A DNA stretch of 11,241 bases from Candidatus Curtissbacteria bacterium (GTDB taxonomy: Bacteria > Patescibacteriota > Microgenomatia > Curtissbacterales > GWA2-41-24). Position 1 is the stretch's first letter; every line of letters begins with the position of its first letter. The notes under the pieces are model-generated. The model had not been told where the DNA came from. It saw nothing but the letters and a program-made list of their open reading frames with translations, and made no database searches. The stretch covers positions 1 to 11,241 of the forward strand of contig JACPYZ010000032.1 in the NCBI GenBank assembly GCA_016195765.1, given 5' to 3'. Of this stretch, positions 1 to 5,405 are shown one piece after another. The translations under genes were made by a program, and so were the position numbers.

Positions 1-422
1 ACGGAATGCTAGAAAAACAGTTCAGAAAATATTACGAAATTGCCTCAAGGAAAAAAGAAGCAACAGGTGAAGGTTTGCTAAGCCTTTTAGAAAGAAGACT
101 CGATAATGTTATCTACCGTATCGGACTTGCTACAAACCGTAGACAGGCAAGACAGCTGGTTTCTCATGGTCACGTTATGGTTAATGATAAAAAGGTGACG
201 ATTCCTTCGTTTAGTGTTAAAATAAACGACGTTATTACGCTTACGCCCAAAGCGGCAAATCTTAGTTTCATCAAAAAATTACAAGAAGAAAACAAAGACG
301 CAAGTCTTGTTTCATGGTTGGAGAAAAAAGCATTGGTAGGTAAAGTGAAAGATTTACCAAAAAGAGAAGATATAGAATTTGATGTTAACGAACAATTGAT
401 AGTTGAATACTACTCTCGATGA
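1..422 (+). CDS. rpsD: 30S ribosomal protein S4, 5'-truncated by window edge
   Basis: S4 binds 16S rRNA early in 30S assembly; in many bacteria it also represses its own operon. The visible part is the C-terminal two thirds. Reading frame 3 is open from the first base, and the codon before the ATG at 6 encodes Gly, giving YGMLEKQFRKYY, the usual internal S4 sequence. The ATG at 6 is therefore an internal Met, and about 60-65 N-terminal residues lie outside the window. The S4 RNA-binding domain is clear (RLDNVIYRIG, then RRQARQLVSHGHVMVN), and the protein ends in the family-typical IVEYYSR. It is followed by a 143-base gap with two hairpins before rpoA. The identification is certain; only the N-terminus is unseen. 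Confidence 0.97.
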   Translation, partial: GMLEKQFRKYYEIASRKKEATGEGLLSLLERRLDNVIYRIGLATNRRQARQLVSHGHVMVNDKKVTIPSFSVKINDVITLTPKAANLSFIKKLQEENKDASLVSWLEKKALVGKVKDLPKREDIEFDVNEQLIVEYYSR

Positions 423-451
423 TAAAAGAAACTATAAATATATTTGCAATT

Positions 452-485
452 AAAATTTTATCAAGCTTTGCTTGTGAAATTTTTT
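452..485 (+). terminator. Rho-independent-like terminator after rpsD
   Basis: CAAGC (462-466) and GCTTG (470-474) form a perfect 5-bp stem around a TTT loop. Flanking A/T bases (452-459 with 477-483) extend the stem across a 2x2 internal loop and one mismatch, and the 3' arm ends in a run of six T at 480-485. The shape fits an intrinsic terminator or attenuator that lowers readthrough from rpsD into rpoA. The lower stem is all A-T, so strength is uncertain. Confidence 0.5.
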
Positions 486-506
486 CCGAAAAGGGAAAGA
501 AAAATA

Positions 507-538
507 TTAAAGAGAAAACCGTTAGGTTGTCTCTTTAA
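507..538 (+). promoter_or_regulatory. Long hairpin in the rpoA leader
   Basis: TTAAAGAGA (507-515) pairs perfectly with TCTCTTTAA (530-538). After one A/G mismatch, AACC (517-520) pairs with GGTT (525-528) over a GTTA loop. That is 13 paired bases, ending ten bases before the SD core of rpoA. No T-run follows, so it is not a classic terminator. It may be a translational regulator, an mRNA processing site or a 5' stabiliser. S4 is the known alpha-operon repressor in other bacteria, but binding here is speculation. Confidence 0.6.
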
Positions 539-544
539 AGCGAA

Positions 545-555
545 AAAGGAGGTGA
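545..555 (+). promoter_or_regulatory. Strong Shine-Dalgarno site of rpoA
   Basis: AAAGGAGGTGA is an essentially perfect complement to the bacterial 16S rRNA 3' end. The GGAGG core (548-552) lies 13 bases before the ATG at 566, at the long end of the usual range. It is one of only two strong SD sites in the window and fixes the rpoA start. Confidence 0.88.
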
Positions 556-565
556 AGTAGAACAC

Positions 566-1483
566 ATGACTGATTTATCATTATTAACAGTTCAAACAGA
601 AAAAGAAACAAACGATTACGGAAAATTTAATATCGAACCTTTAGCTCAAGGTTATGGTCACACAATTGGTAATTCTCTAAGAAGAGTTCTTTTAGGTTCA
701 CTTCCAGGAGCATCAATAACACAAGTTAAAGTTGCTAATGTTAGACACCAATTTTCGACCCTACCTGGTATGTCAGAAGACATAGTAGAGTTTATTTTGA
801 ATCTTAAAAAAGTAAGACTTAAGTTGTCTTCAAATAAACAATTCAAACTAAGCTTAGAATTAAAAGGACCGAAAGAAGTTAAAGCAAGCGATATTGAAGT
901 TGAAGCAGGTGTCGAAATTATAAATGGTGATCTAGTTCTTGCACATCTTGCAGACGATAAAGCAAAATTATCATGCAAATTAATTGCAGAATCAGGAACC
1001 GGTTATTCTCTTGGAGACGAGAGGAAAACTGGCGAGATTGGTGTAATTCCAATCGACGCAAACTTTTCACCAGTTATCCTAGTTAACTATAAAGTTGATG
1101 CTACACGTGTAGGTAGGGTAACAAATTTTGACAAGCTATCGCTGGAAATCACGACAGACGGAACAATTAAACCATCAGACGCATTAAAACATGCATCTAA
1201 GATTTTAGTTGACCATTTTGCAACAATTCTTGAACCGCCAACAACTGCTAAGAAACCAAAAACAGACGAAGTAATTCCTCCAAGCGAAGAGATATTAAAA
1301 ACTTCTCTCGAAGAATTAGATTTACCTGTTAGGTTAACAAATAGCTTGAAAAGCGGAAAGATAGAAACAATTGGTGATTTCTTGACCAGAGACAAAAAGG
1401 AACTTCTCAAAATGAAAAACATGGGTCCAAAATCCATTGCTCAAGTAGAAGAGAAGTTAAGAGAAAAAGGGGTAAACATTTAA
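566..1483 (+). CDS. rpoA: DNA-directed RNA polymerase alpha subunit
   Basis: The alpha dimer scaffolds RNA polymerase assembly, and its C-terminal domain contacts UP-element DNA and activators. The alpha-NTD covers roughly residues 1-220, with the assembly motif GYGHTIGNSLRR (29-40) and the conserved LPGMSEDIVEFILNLK stretch. A Pro/Lys-rich linker of about 25 residues follows. The alpha-CTD (about 248-305) is complete, with LPVRLTNSLK carrying the DNA-binding Arg (Arg256) and Asn259, and the helix-hairpin-helix-like MKNMGPKSIAQVEEKL. The position of E. coli Cys269 is Ser. At 305 residues it is slightly shorter than the E. coli protein (329). The start is set by the strong SD. The stop overlaps the rplQ start by one base (TAATG), indicating translational coupling. 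No convincing promoter was seen between rpsD and rpoA. Confidence 0.98.
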   Translation: MTDLSLLTVQTEKETNDYGKFNIEPLAQGYGHTIGNSLRRVLLGSLPGASITQVKVANVRHQFSTLPGMSEDIVEFILNLKKVRLKLSSNKQFKLSLELKGPKEVKASDIEVEAGVEIINGDLVLAHLADDKAKLSCKLIAESGTGYSLGDERKTGEIGVIPIDANFSPVILVNYKVDATRVGRVTNFDKLSLEITTDGTIKPSDALKHASKILVDHFATILEPPTTAKKPKTDEVIPPSEEILKTSLEELDLPVRLTNSLKSGKIETIGDFLTRDKKELLKMKNMGPKSIAQVEEKLREKGVNI

Positions 1484-1878
1484 TGAGGCACCATGTCTTT
1501 GGCCGCAAACTCGGACGCGATATTAACTCGCGACATGCGCTATTGAGGAATTTGGCCTCCTCAATAATGGTAAGTGGTTACGTGGTAACAACCGAGACCA
1601 AGGCCAAATTTGCAAAAAGTTATATTGAAAAAATAATAAGAAATAGCCAGAAAAACTCCCTAGCACTTCAAAGGAGTATCGCATCAGAGCTGGAAAAGAA
1701 AGCCTTTATAAGGCTTGTTAATGAAATCGGTCCAGGATTTGCAGATAGAAATGGTGGTTACACCAGACTTACGCGAATTAGACCTCGCAAAGGCGATGGA
1801 GCAATTCTTGCAAAATTGGAACTCTTAAACTGGGACACAACTAAGGCAAAGGCGCCTGCTGTTAGCCAAAGAAGTTAA
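1483..1878 (+). CDS. rplQ: 50S ribosomal protein L17
   Basis: L17 is a large-subunit protein near the peptide exit region. The start MRHHVFGRKLGRDINSRHALLRNL and the GGYTRLTRIRPRKGDGA motif near residues 91-107 identify it. Length (131) is normal. The ATG shares its A with the rpoA stop; a weak purine run (AAGGGG) lies about 11 bases upstream. The last dozen residues after LELLNWD are an unconserved tail whose DNA, read in the +1 frame, encodes L13-like sequence (see rplM). The original rplQ 3' end may therefore have been replaced at a deletion junction, though the conserved L17 fold is intact. Confidence 0.97.
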   Translation: MRHHVFGRKLGRDINSRHALLRNLASSIMVSGYVVTTETKAKFAKSYIEKIIRNSQKNSLALQRSIASELEKKAFIRLVNEIGPGFADRNGGYTRLTRIRPRKGDGAILAKLELLNWDTTKAKAPAVSQRS

Positions 1879-1879
1879 G

Positions 1880-2107
1880 TTGTCTGGTAAAAAAGAGATC
1901 CAGAAAAATTATTATCACCATTCAGGATATCCAGGTGGATTAAAAACTCAAAATGCTTCACAAGTCAGAGCAAAAAGGCCAGAGTCAATTATTCGTCATG
2001 CAGTAGTTGGTATGTTACCAAGAAATAAAATCGGTAAAGCAATGGTTAAAAAATTATACGTTTATGCTCAAAGTGAACACCCTTTCGGAAACAAAATAAA
2101 ACAATAA
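1880..2107 (+). CDS. rplM: 50S ribosomal protein L13, C-terminal half only
   Basis: L13 is an early-assembling 23S rRNA-binding protein, usually 140-150 residues. Only 75 residues are encoded here from a TTG placed one base after the rplQ stop. They match the C-terminal half: NYYHHSGYPGGLK, then IIRHAVVGMLPRNKIGKAM, then KLYVYAQSEHPF. The N-terminal half, with the usual W-x-V-x-DA-x-G-x-x-LGRLA and GKHK...P..D.GD motifs, is absent, and upstream DNA is rplQ. In the L13 frame the sequence stays open back to 1829, and LLLAKEVKLSGKK still resembles the central L13 strand, so homology extends into the rplQ tail. There is no ATG or SD; initiation would rely on coupling to rplQ or on a +1 frameshift. 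It is either a real deletion derivative or an assembly collapse. Family assignment is firm; function is doubtful. Confidence 0.85.
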   Translation: MSGKKEIQKNYYHHSGYPGGLKTQNASQVRAKRPESIIRHAVVGMLPRNKIGKAMVKKLYVYAQSEHPFGNKIKQ

Positions 2108-2108
2108 A

Positions 2109-2510
2109 ATGGCAGAAAAAAATCCATACACAAGCACACACGGCAGACGCAAAGGCGCAGTTGCCAGGGCAAGGCTTTTTAAAGGTCGAGGCATAACGAC
2201 TGTAAACGGTAAACCTTATGAAGAATATTTTCCAAGTGTTGTTGCGCAATCCAAAATAAATAAACTATTTGGTTTGCTAAAAGAAGCCGGCGATCATTAT
2301 TTAACAATAAGAGTCGATGGTTCCGGAAAAAACAGTCAACTAACCGCGGTTATTCATAGTATTGCCAGAACCTATACTTTGGAAAATAAAGATTTTCGTC
2401 CAACAATAAAAAAAGCAGGGTACTTAACCCGTGATCCCAGGGTCAGAGAAAGACGTAAATTTGGTAAAGCTCAAAAAGCTCGCAAAGGCAAACAGTCTCC
2501 AAAGCGTTAA
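2109..2510 (+). CDS. rpsI: 30S ribosomal protein S9
   Basis: S9 sits in the 30S head, and its C-terminal tail reaches the P-site tRNA. The family signature is clear: THGRRKGAVARARLFKGRG near the N-terminus, INKLFGLL, then the terminal region YLTRDPRVRERRKFG and the basic tail KARKGKQSPKR, where the normally conserved SKR end is PKR. Length 133 is normal. The ATG follows the rplM stop by one base with no SD, so it is probably coupled. Its stop overlaps by three bases the stop codon of the convergent minus-strand gene, leaving no room for a terminator between them. Confidence 0.98.
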   Translation: MAEKNPYTSTHGRRKGAVARARLFKGRGITTVNGKPYEEYFPSVVAQSKINKLFGLLKEAGDHYLTIRVDGSGKNSQLTAVIHSIARTYTLENKDFRPTIKKAGYLTRDPRVRERRKFGKAQKARKGKQSPKR

Positions 2511-2845
2511 GCCGCTGGTTTTCTTGTTTTCAACTGGGAAATATTATCAAGCCTTCTGGCAATCGTATTCTTAATCGGTGTGGGGGTGGCAGGATTCTCC
2601 ATAGTTGGTGCTGTGACTGGCTGTTGAGCTTTTTTAGCTTCTATATTTGCAAGATGACCCTTTATCGCCTCAAGTCTAGTGTGGTCAGCAGAAACTGCAT
2701 AGCCACCATCAATGGCAGATCTTATCTGGGCTTCGTTTTGTCTTAAACCAGCTTCTTGAGCATCGTCGTTTTGAGCAGGATTGGCGGGCATACTCGCAGC
2801 GTCCTTATGTGTTATTAAATTTCTTAATCCCTCAAAAAATTTCAT
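2507..2845 (-). CDS. Hypothetical protein, 112 residues
   Basis: I do not recognise a family. The protein is soluble-looking, rich in Ala, Gln, Asn and Lys, with no membrane segment. An amphipathic N-terminal MKFFEGLRNLI is followed by a probably helical middle (about residues 30-75, including HTRLEAIKGHLANIEAKK), then a Pro/Thr-rich stretch (PVTAPTMENPATPTPIKN) and a basic tail. The start lies 10 bases after the stop of the minus-strand membrane protein gene, which suggests the two are co-transcribed and supports this being a real gene; no SD is visible. It runs convergently into rpsI with overlapping stop codons. A spurious reading frame cannot be fully excluded. Confidence 0.6.
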   Translation of the reverse strand: MKFFEGLRNLITHKDAASMPANPAQNDDAQEAGLRQNEAQIRSAIDGGYAVSADHTRLEAIKGHLANIEAKKAQQPVTAPTMENPATPTPIKNTIARRLDNISQLKTRKPAA

Positions 2846-2855
2846 TTACTTAACG

Positions 2856-3236
2856 CTAACGTTTTTTCTTCTTTCTTGTCAAACTTTTTTTGCTTTGGAT
2901 CTCTTCAATATCCTCAGAAATGTCTTCAACATCCTCACCCAAATCTTCAACATCCTCCTGAATATCTTCAATGTCGTCCCTTGCTTCCTCAAGGGAGGCA
3001 GTCGTTCTATTGACAGTCATTTGAATAAATATCGAAAGATAAATTGCTTCCAGTGAAACAGCTGTTGTTAAAATAAGCAGAATTTTATCTGTTTCAACAC
3101 CAAAAAAACCTAAACCGAAGATGCCGAAAAAAAGTATTGTGTGAATAATGATCGACTACGGGGTTCCTATCCATGCCGTTACCTTTGTAGACAATTTTTC
3201 TATTGTGTCGATGCGGTTGGTAACTTTTCTAACCAT
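2856..3236 (-). pseudogene. Two-TM membrane protein with acidic coiled coil, interrupted by in-frame TAG
   Basis: Read from the ATG at 3236, this frame gives 126 codons with one in-frame TAG at codon 27 (3156-3158). The first part ends KVTAWIGTP, then the stop. After it comes SIIIHTILFFGIFGLGFFGV (TM1, about 28-47), a short loop, TM2 (about 51-73, LLILTTAVSLEAIYLSIFIQ), the conserved-looking MTVNRTTASLEEA, and four acidic heptads (87-114, e.g. EDVEDLG, EDVEDIS), then a Lys/Arg tail. The architecture resembles small DUF1003-like or low-affinity iron permease-like proteins that I associate with CPR genomes. A strong SD precedes the ATG, and the reading on both sides of the TAG is protein-like, so this is a real gene with a nonsense mutation or a base error. 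TAG is an ordinary stop for rny and HU here. No usable restart codon follows the TAG before TM2 ends. Confidence 0.75.
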
Positions 3237-3241
3237 AAAAA

Positions 3242-3261
3242 TACACCCTCCTTCAGGTGTA
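3242..3261 (-). promoter_or_regulatory. Shine-Dalgarno site in a hairpin loop, ahead of the membrane protein
   Basis: On the minus strand AAGGAGG (3253-3247) lies 10 bases before the ATG at 3236 and is a strong SD. It is flanked by a perfect 6-bp inverted repeat, TACACC (3242-3247) and GGTGTA (3256-3261), so in the mRNA most of the SD would sit in the 8-base loop and its last bases in the stem. The SD is well supported; regulation by the hairpin is inference. Confidence 0.7.
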
Positions 3262-3290
3262 AAAATGAAGATCAAACATTGATATACTTA

Positions 3291-3332
3291 GTTTAACCTA
3301 TATTAATTGTCTCAAATGGCTATAGGTTTAAT
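3291..3332. repeat. Inverted repeat between tRNA-Pro and the membrane protein gene
   Basis: AACCTATA (3295-3302) and TATAGGTT (3321-3328) are a perfect 8-bp inverted repeat around an 18-base spacer, with three further pairs outside one mismatch (3291-3293 with 3330-3332). No T-run follows on either strand, so a terminator is unlikely. It may be an operator or leader structure for the minus-strand membrane protein gene. I found no convincing promoter in 3237-3350. Confidence 0.45.
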
Positions 3333-3350
3333 CAACCCCTAAGAAAAATG

Positions 3351-3421
3351 TCGGGGAGGGGAGAATTGAACTCCCGATACTGCACCCCCAGCGCAGTGTG
3401 TTACCACTATACTACTCCCCG
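3351..3421 (-). tRNA. tRNA-Pro, anticodon GGG
   Basis: The cloverleaf folds on the minus strand. The acceptor stem is CGGGGAG with CTCCCCG (3415-3421 with 3352-3358). The D-arm GTAT...ACAC encloses AGTGGTA. The anticodon stem CTGCG/TGCAG carries the loop CTGGGGG, giving anticodon GGG and G37. The T-arm is GGGAG-TTCAATT-CTCCC. C1-G72 with discriminator A73 matches the bacterial tRNA-Pro identity set. CCA is not encoded. The D-stem has one A12-C23 mismatch, and the variable loop is only four bases. It reads the proline codons CCC and CCU. Confidence 0.93.
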
Positions 3422-3432
3422 TAAAGACTTTA

Positions 3433-3438
3433 ATTCTA
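3433..3438 (-). promoter_or_regulatory. Probable -10 box of tRNA-Pro
   Basis: On the minus strand TAGAAT (five of six matches to the sigma70 -10 box) lies 11 bases ahead of the mature tRNA 5' end, predicting a very short leader. No good -35 hexamer is visible at the right distance. The region faces the recA promoter, so the two transcription units diverge from about 3430-3490. Confidence 0.4.
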
Positions 3439-3457
3439 CCAAAAACTAACCAAACAC

Positions 3458-3487
3458 TTGACAGTTCGGGTATTATTCGGGTACTCT
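3458..3487 (+). promoter_or_regulatory. Candidate recA promoter with direct-repeat operator
   Basis: TTGACA (3458-3463) is a perfect -35 hexamer. The best -10 is TACTCT (3482-3487) at 18 bp, only a partial match. Between and overlapping them, TTCGGGTA occurs twice (3465-3472 and 3476-3483) with an 11-bp period, one helical turn, as expected for tandem sites on one face of the DNA. It does not match the LexA boxes I know from Proteobacteria or Firmicutes. The transcript would carry a leader of roughly 70 bases. Confidence 0.5.
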
Positions 3488-3561
3488 CATTACTATGTCT
3501 ATCACTTGTAATTTTAAAATAACTGTTGTAAAACAAGAGTCAATCTTACTGTCCCCATTTG

Positions 3562-4635
3562 ATGAATAATTCCGACGCTAAAAAACAAGCAATTTTGACT
3601 GCCATTTCTCAGATAGAAAAAGCCTACGGTAAAGGTTCAATTATGAAAATGGGTGAATCAATCGGCAAAACAGATATCGAGGCAATCTCAACTGGTATTG
3701 TCCCTGTTGATCTAGCTCTTGGAATTGGTGGTCTGCCAAGGGGCAGAATAATAGAAATCTTCGGTCCAGAAGCATCCGGTAAAACTTCACTTAGTCTTTC
3801 GGTTATTGCTCAAGCACAAAAAAACGGCGGCAACGCAGCTCTTATAGATGCAGAGCACGCCCTCGATCCGGGGTGGGCGCAGAAGGTAGGGGTCAATCTG
3901 GATGACCTTCTGATTTCTCAACCAGATACCGGTGAACAAGCACTAGAAATAACAGAAACTTTAATTCGTTCTGGTGCAGTCGACGTTATTGTTATCGATT
4001 CAGTAGCAGCTCTGGTTCCTCGTGCGGAAATAGAAGGCGAGATGGGTGATTCCATAATGGGTGTTCAAGCAAGGTTAATGAGCCAAGCCCTCAGGAAATT
4101 AACAGGTGCAATCTATAAATCAAAAACTGTTGCCATATTCACAAATCAACTTCGAGAAAAAATTGGCATTATGTTTGGAAATCCAGAAGTAACACCGGGT
4201 GGTCGCGCATTAAAGTTTTACTCGTCGGTAAGGCTCGATGTTCGTAAAATAGACAACATCAAAGAAGGAGATAAAGTTGTCGGTTCGCGTCATAGGGTAA
4301 AAGTCGTTAAAAATAAAGTAGCTCCACCGTTTAGAATTGCCGAATACGATATCATGAGCGAAGAGGGAATATCCAAAGAAGGCGGAATATTAGATGTGGG
4401 TGTAGAATTTGGAGTTATTACAAAATCAGGCGCTTTTTACAGATGGGGCACAAAATTAATTGGGCAAGGGCGGGAAAGTGCAAAGGAATACTTAAAAGAA
4501 CACAAAAAAGAAGCTCAGACAATAGAAAAAGAGATCTGGGATAAATCAAAAAATCTCCCAACCAAAAAAGCTATGAAAATGGGCGCCGAAGAAGAGGAAG
4601 AAGAAGCGGATGGTATTGAAGTAGCAGCTGTTTAA
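3562..4635 (+). CDS. recA: Recombinase RecA
   Basis: RecA forms ATP-dependent filaments on single-stranded DNA for strand exchange and stimulates SOS self-cleavage reactions. All key parts are present (numbering from the ATG at 3562, 357 residues): Walker A GPEASGKT (68-75), catalytic Glu98 in IDAEHALDP, Walker B VIVIDS (142-147), loop L1 (EGEMGDSIMG), loop L2 with NQLREKIGIMFGNPE containing the ATP-sensing Gln196, and an acidic C-terminal tail with six consecutive Glu. A TTG directly before the ATG (3559) would add one residue; the ATG is preferred. No SD precedes it. It is followed one base later by recX, the usual arrangement of RecA with its regulator. Confidence 0.99.
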   Translation: MNNSDAKKQAILTAISQIEKAYGKGSIMKMGESIGKTDIEAISTGIVPVDLALGIGGLPRGRIIEIFGPEASGKTSLSLSVIAQAQKNGGNAALIDAEHALDPGWAQKVGVNLDDLLISQPDTGEQALEITETLIRSGAVDVIVIDSVAALVPRAEIEGEMGDSIMGVQARLMSQALRKLTGAIYKSKTVAIFTNQLREKIGIMFGNPEVTPGGRALKFYSSVRLDVRKIDNIKEGDKVVGSRHRVKVVKNKVAPPFRIAEYDIMSEEGISKEGGILDVGVEFGVITKSGAFYRWGTKLIGQGRESAKEYLKEHKKEAQTIEKEIWDKSKNLPTKKAMKMGAEEEEEEADGIEVAAV

Positions 4636-4636
4636 A

Positions 4637-5290
4637 GTGCCGCGAGTTTCAAAAATTTCTTCCCAAAAAAAAGCAAAAAGATTCAACGTTTTTTTAGACG
4701 GCAAATACGCCTTTAGCACCGGGGAATTATCCCTAATAGAATTTGGTTTAAAACAAAACAAATTAATTTCAAAAGATCTCATAGAAAAAATTGTAAAAAG
4801 AGAAAAATCTGCCACTTATCTAGATCTTGCCCTAAGACAACTATCAGTTAGGCCAAGAAGTGAGAAGGAGATAGTAGATTATCTACAGAGAAAAATAGCG
4901 TTGTATGAGGGTATTAAATTTCAGGAAGCAAAAGATAGTCCAATCATAAACAACGTTTTGCTTAAATTAAAAAAATACGATTATATCAATGACAAAAAAT
5001 TTACTGATTGGTTTGTTAAATCAAAATTAAAATCCAATCCAGAAAGCAAAAGACTAATTCAATATAAATTAGCCCAAAAAGGTATTTCAAAAGAAATAAT
5101 CGGAACATATAAAAATAGAAACTTAGATGACACCAAAAACGCTATCGCTGCAGTTGAAAAGAAAGCAGAAAGATGGAAAAAACTTCCACTTTTAGAATTC
5201 AAAAAAAAGATCTACCACTTTCTAAGTTATAGAGGTTACGATTTTGAAACGGTTCAGAAAGCGTTTGCCTTTTATAAAGAGAAAAGGTAA
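4637..5290 (+). CDS. recX: Regulatory protein RecX
   Basis: RecX binds RecA filaments and limits or modulates their activity. The 217-residue protein has the family's three-helix repeats: LDLALRQLSVRPRSEKEIVDYL (about 62-83), then LKKYDYINDKKFTDWFVKSK with SKRLIQYKLAQKGIS (about 111-151), then the C-terminal KKIYHFLSYRGYDFETVQKAF (about 190-210). A basic N-terminal region of about 55 residues precedes them. The GTG start sits one base after the recA stop with no SD, so translation is probably coupled. The following 115 bases to rny hold only a weak hairpin. Confidence 0.93.
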   Translation: MPRVSKISSQKKAKRFNVFLDGKYAFSTGELSLIEFGLKQNKLISKDLIEKIVKREKSATYLDLALRQLSVRPRSEKEIVDYLQRKIALYEGIKFQEAKDSPIINNVLLKLKKYDYINDKKFTDWFVKSKLKSNPESKRLIQYKLAQKGISKEIIGTYKNRNLDDTKNAIAAVEKKAERWKKLPLLEFKKKIYHFLSYRGYDFETVQKAFAFYKEKR

Positions 5291-5405
5291 AATTTAAAGG
5301 TCTGAACTAAACCAAAGCGGTAAATACCTATGAAAATTTCAATTACCACTTTCACATTCCTCGAAAGAAGTTAAGCCAGAAATTGGCGGTTTTTTCAGAT
5401 AAATT

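Noticed and set aside
2781..3056. Plus-strand hydrophobic reading frame of 91 codons
   Set aside because: It is antisense to the heptad-coding part of the minus-strand membrane protein; the minus-strand reading has an SD and recognisable architecture.
3156..3158. TAG recoded as a sense codon
   Set aside because: rny and HU end with TAG at proper family lengths, and only one in-frame TAG is seen, so a point mutation or error is simpler.
3339..3536. Minus-strand reading frame over the tRNA and recA promoter
   Set aside because: It runs straight through the tRNA gene and promoter and has no protein-like features.
5330..5374. Mini-frame MKISITTFTFLERS ahead of rny
   Set aside because: It has no SD, no family and only 14 codons, and it lies in a different frame from rny, so it cannot supply the missing anchor. 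It is probably chance.
5375..5395. GCCA/TGGC hairpin followed by six T, possible recA-recX terminator
   Set aside because: The stem is only four pairs (five with a G-U), it is separated from the T-run by two G, and it sits ten bases before the rny start. Too weak to call.
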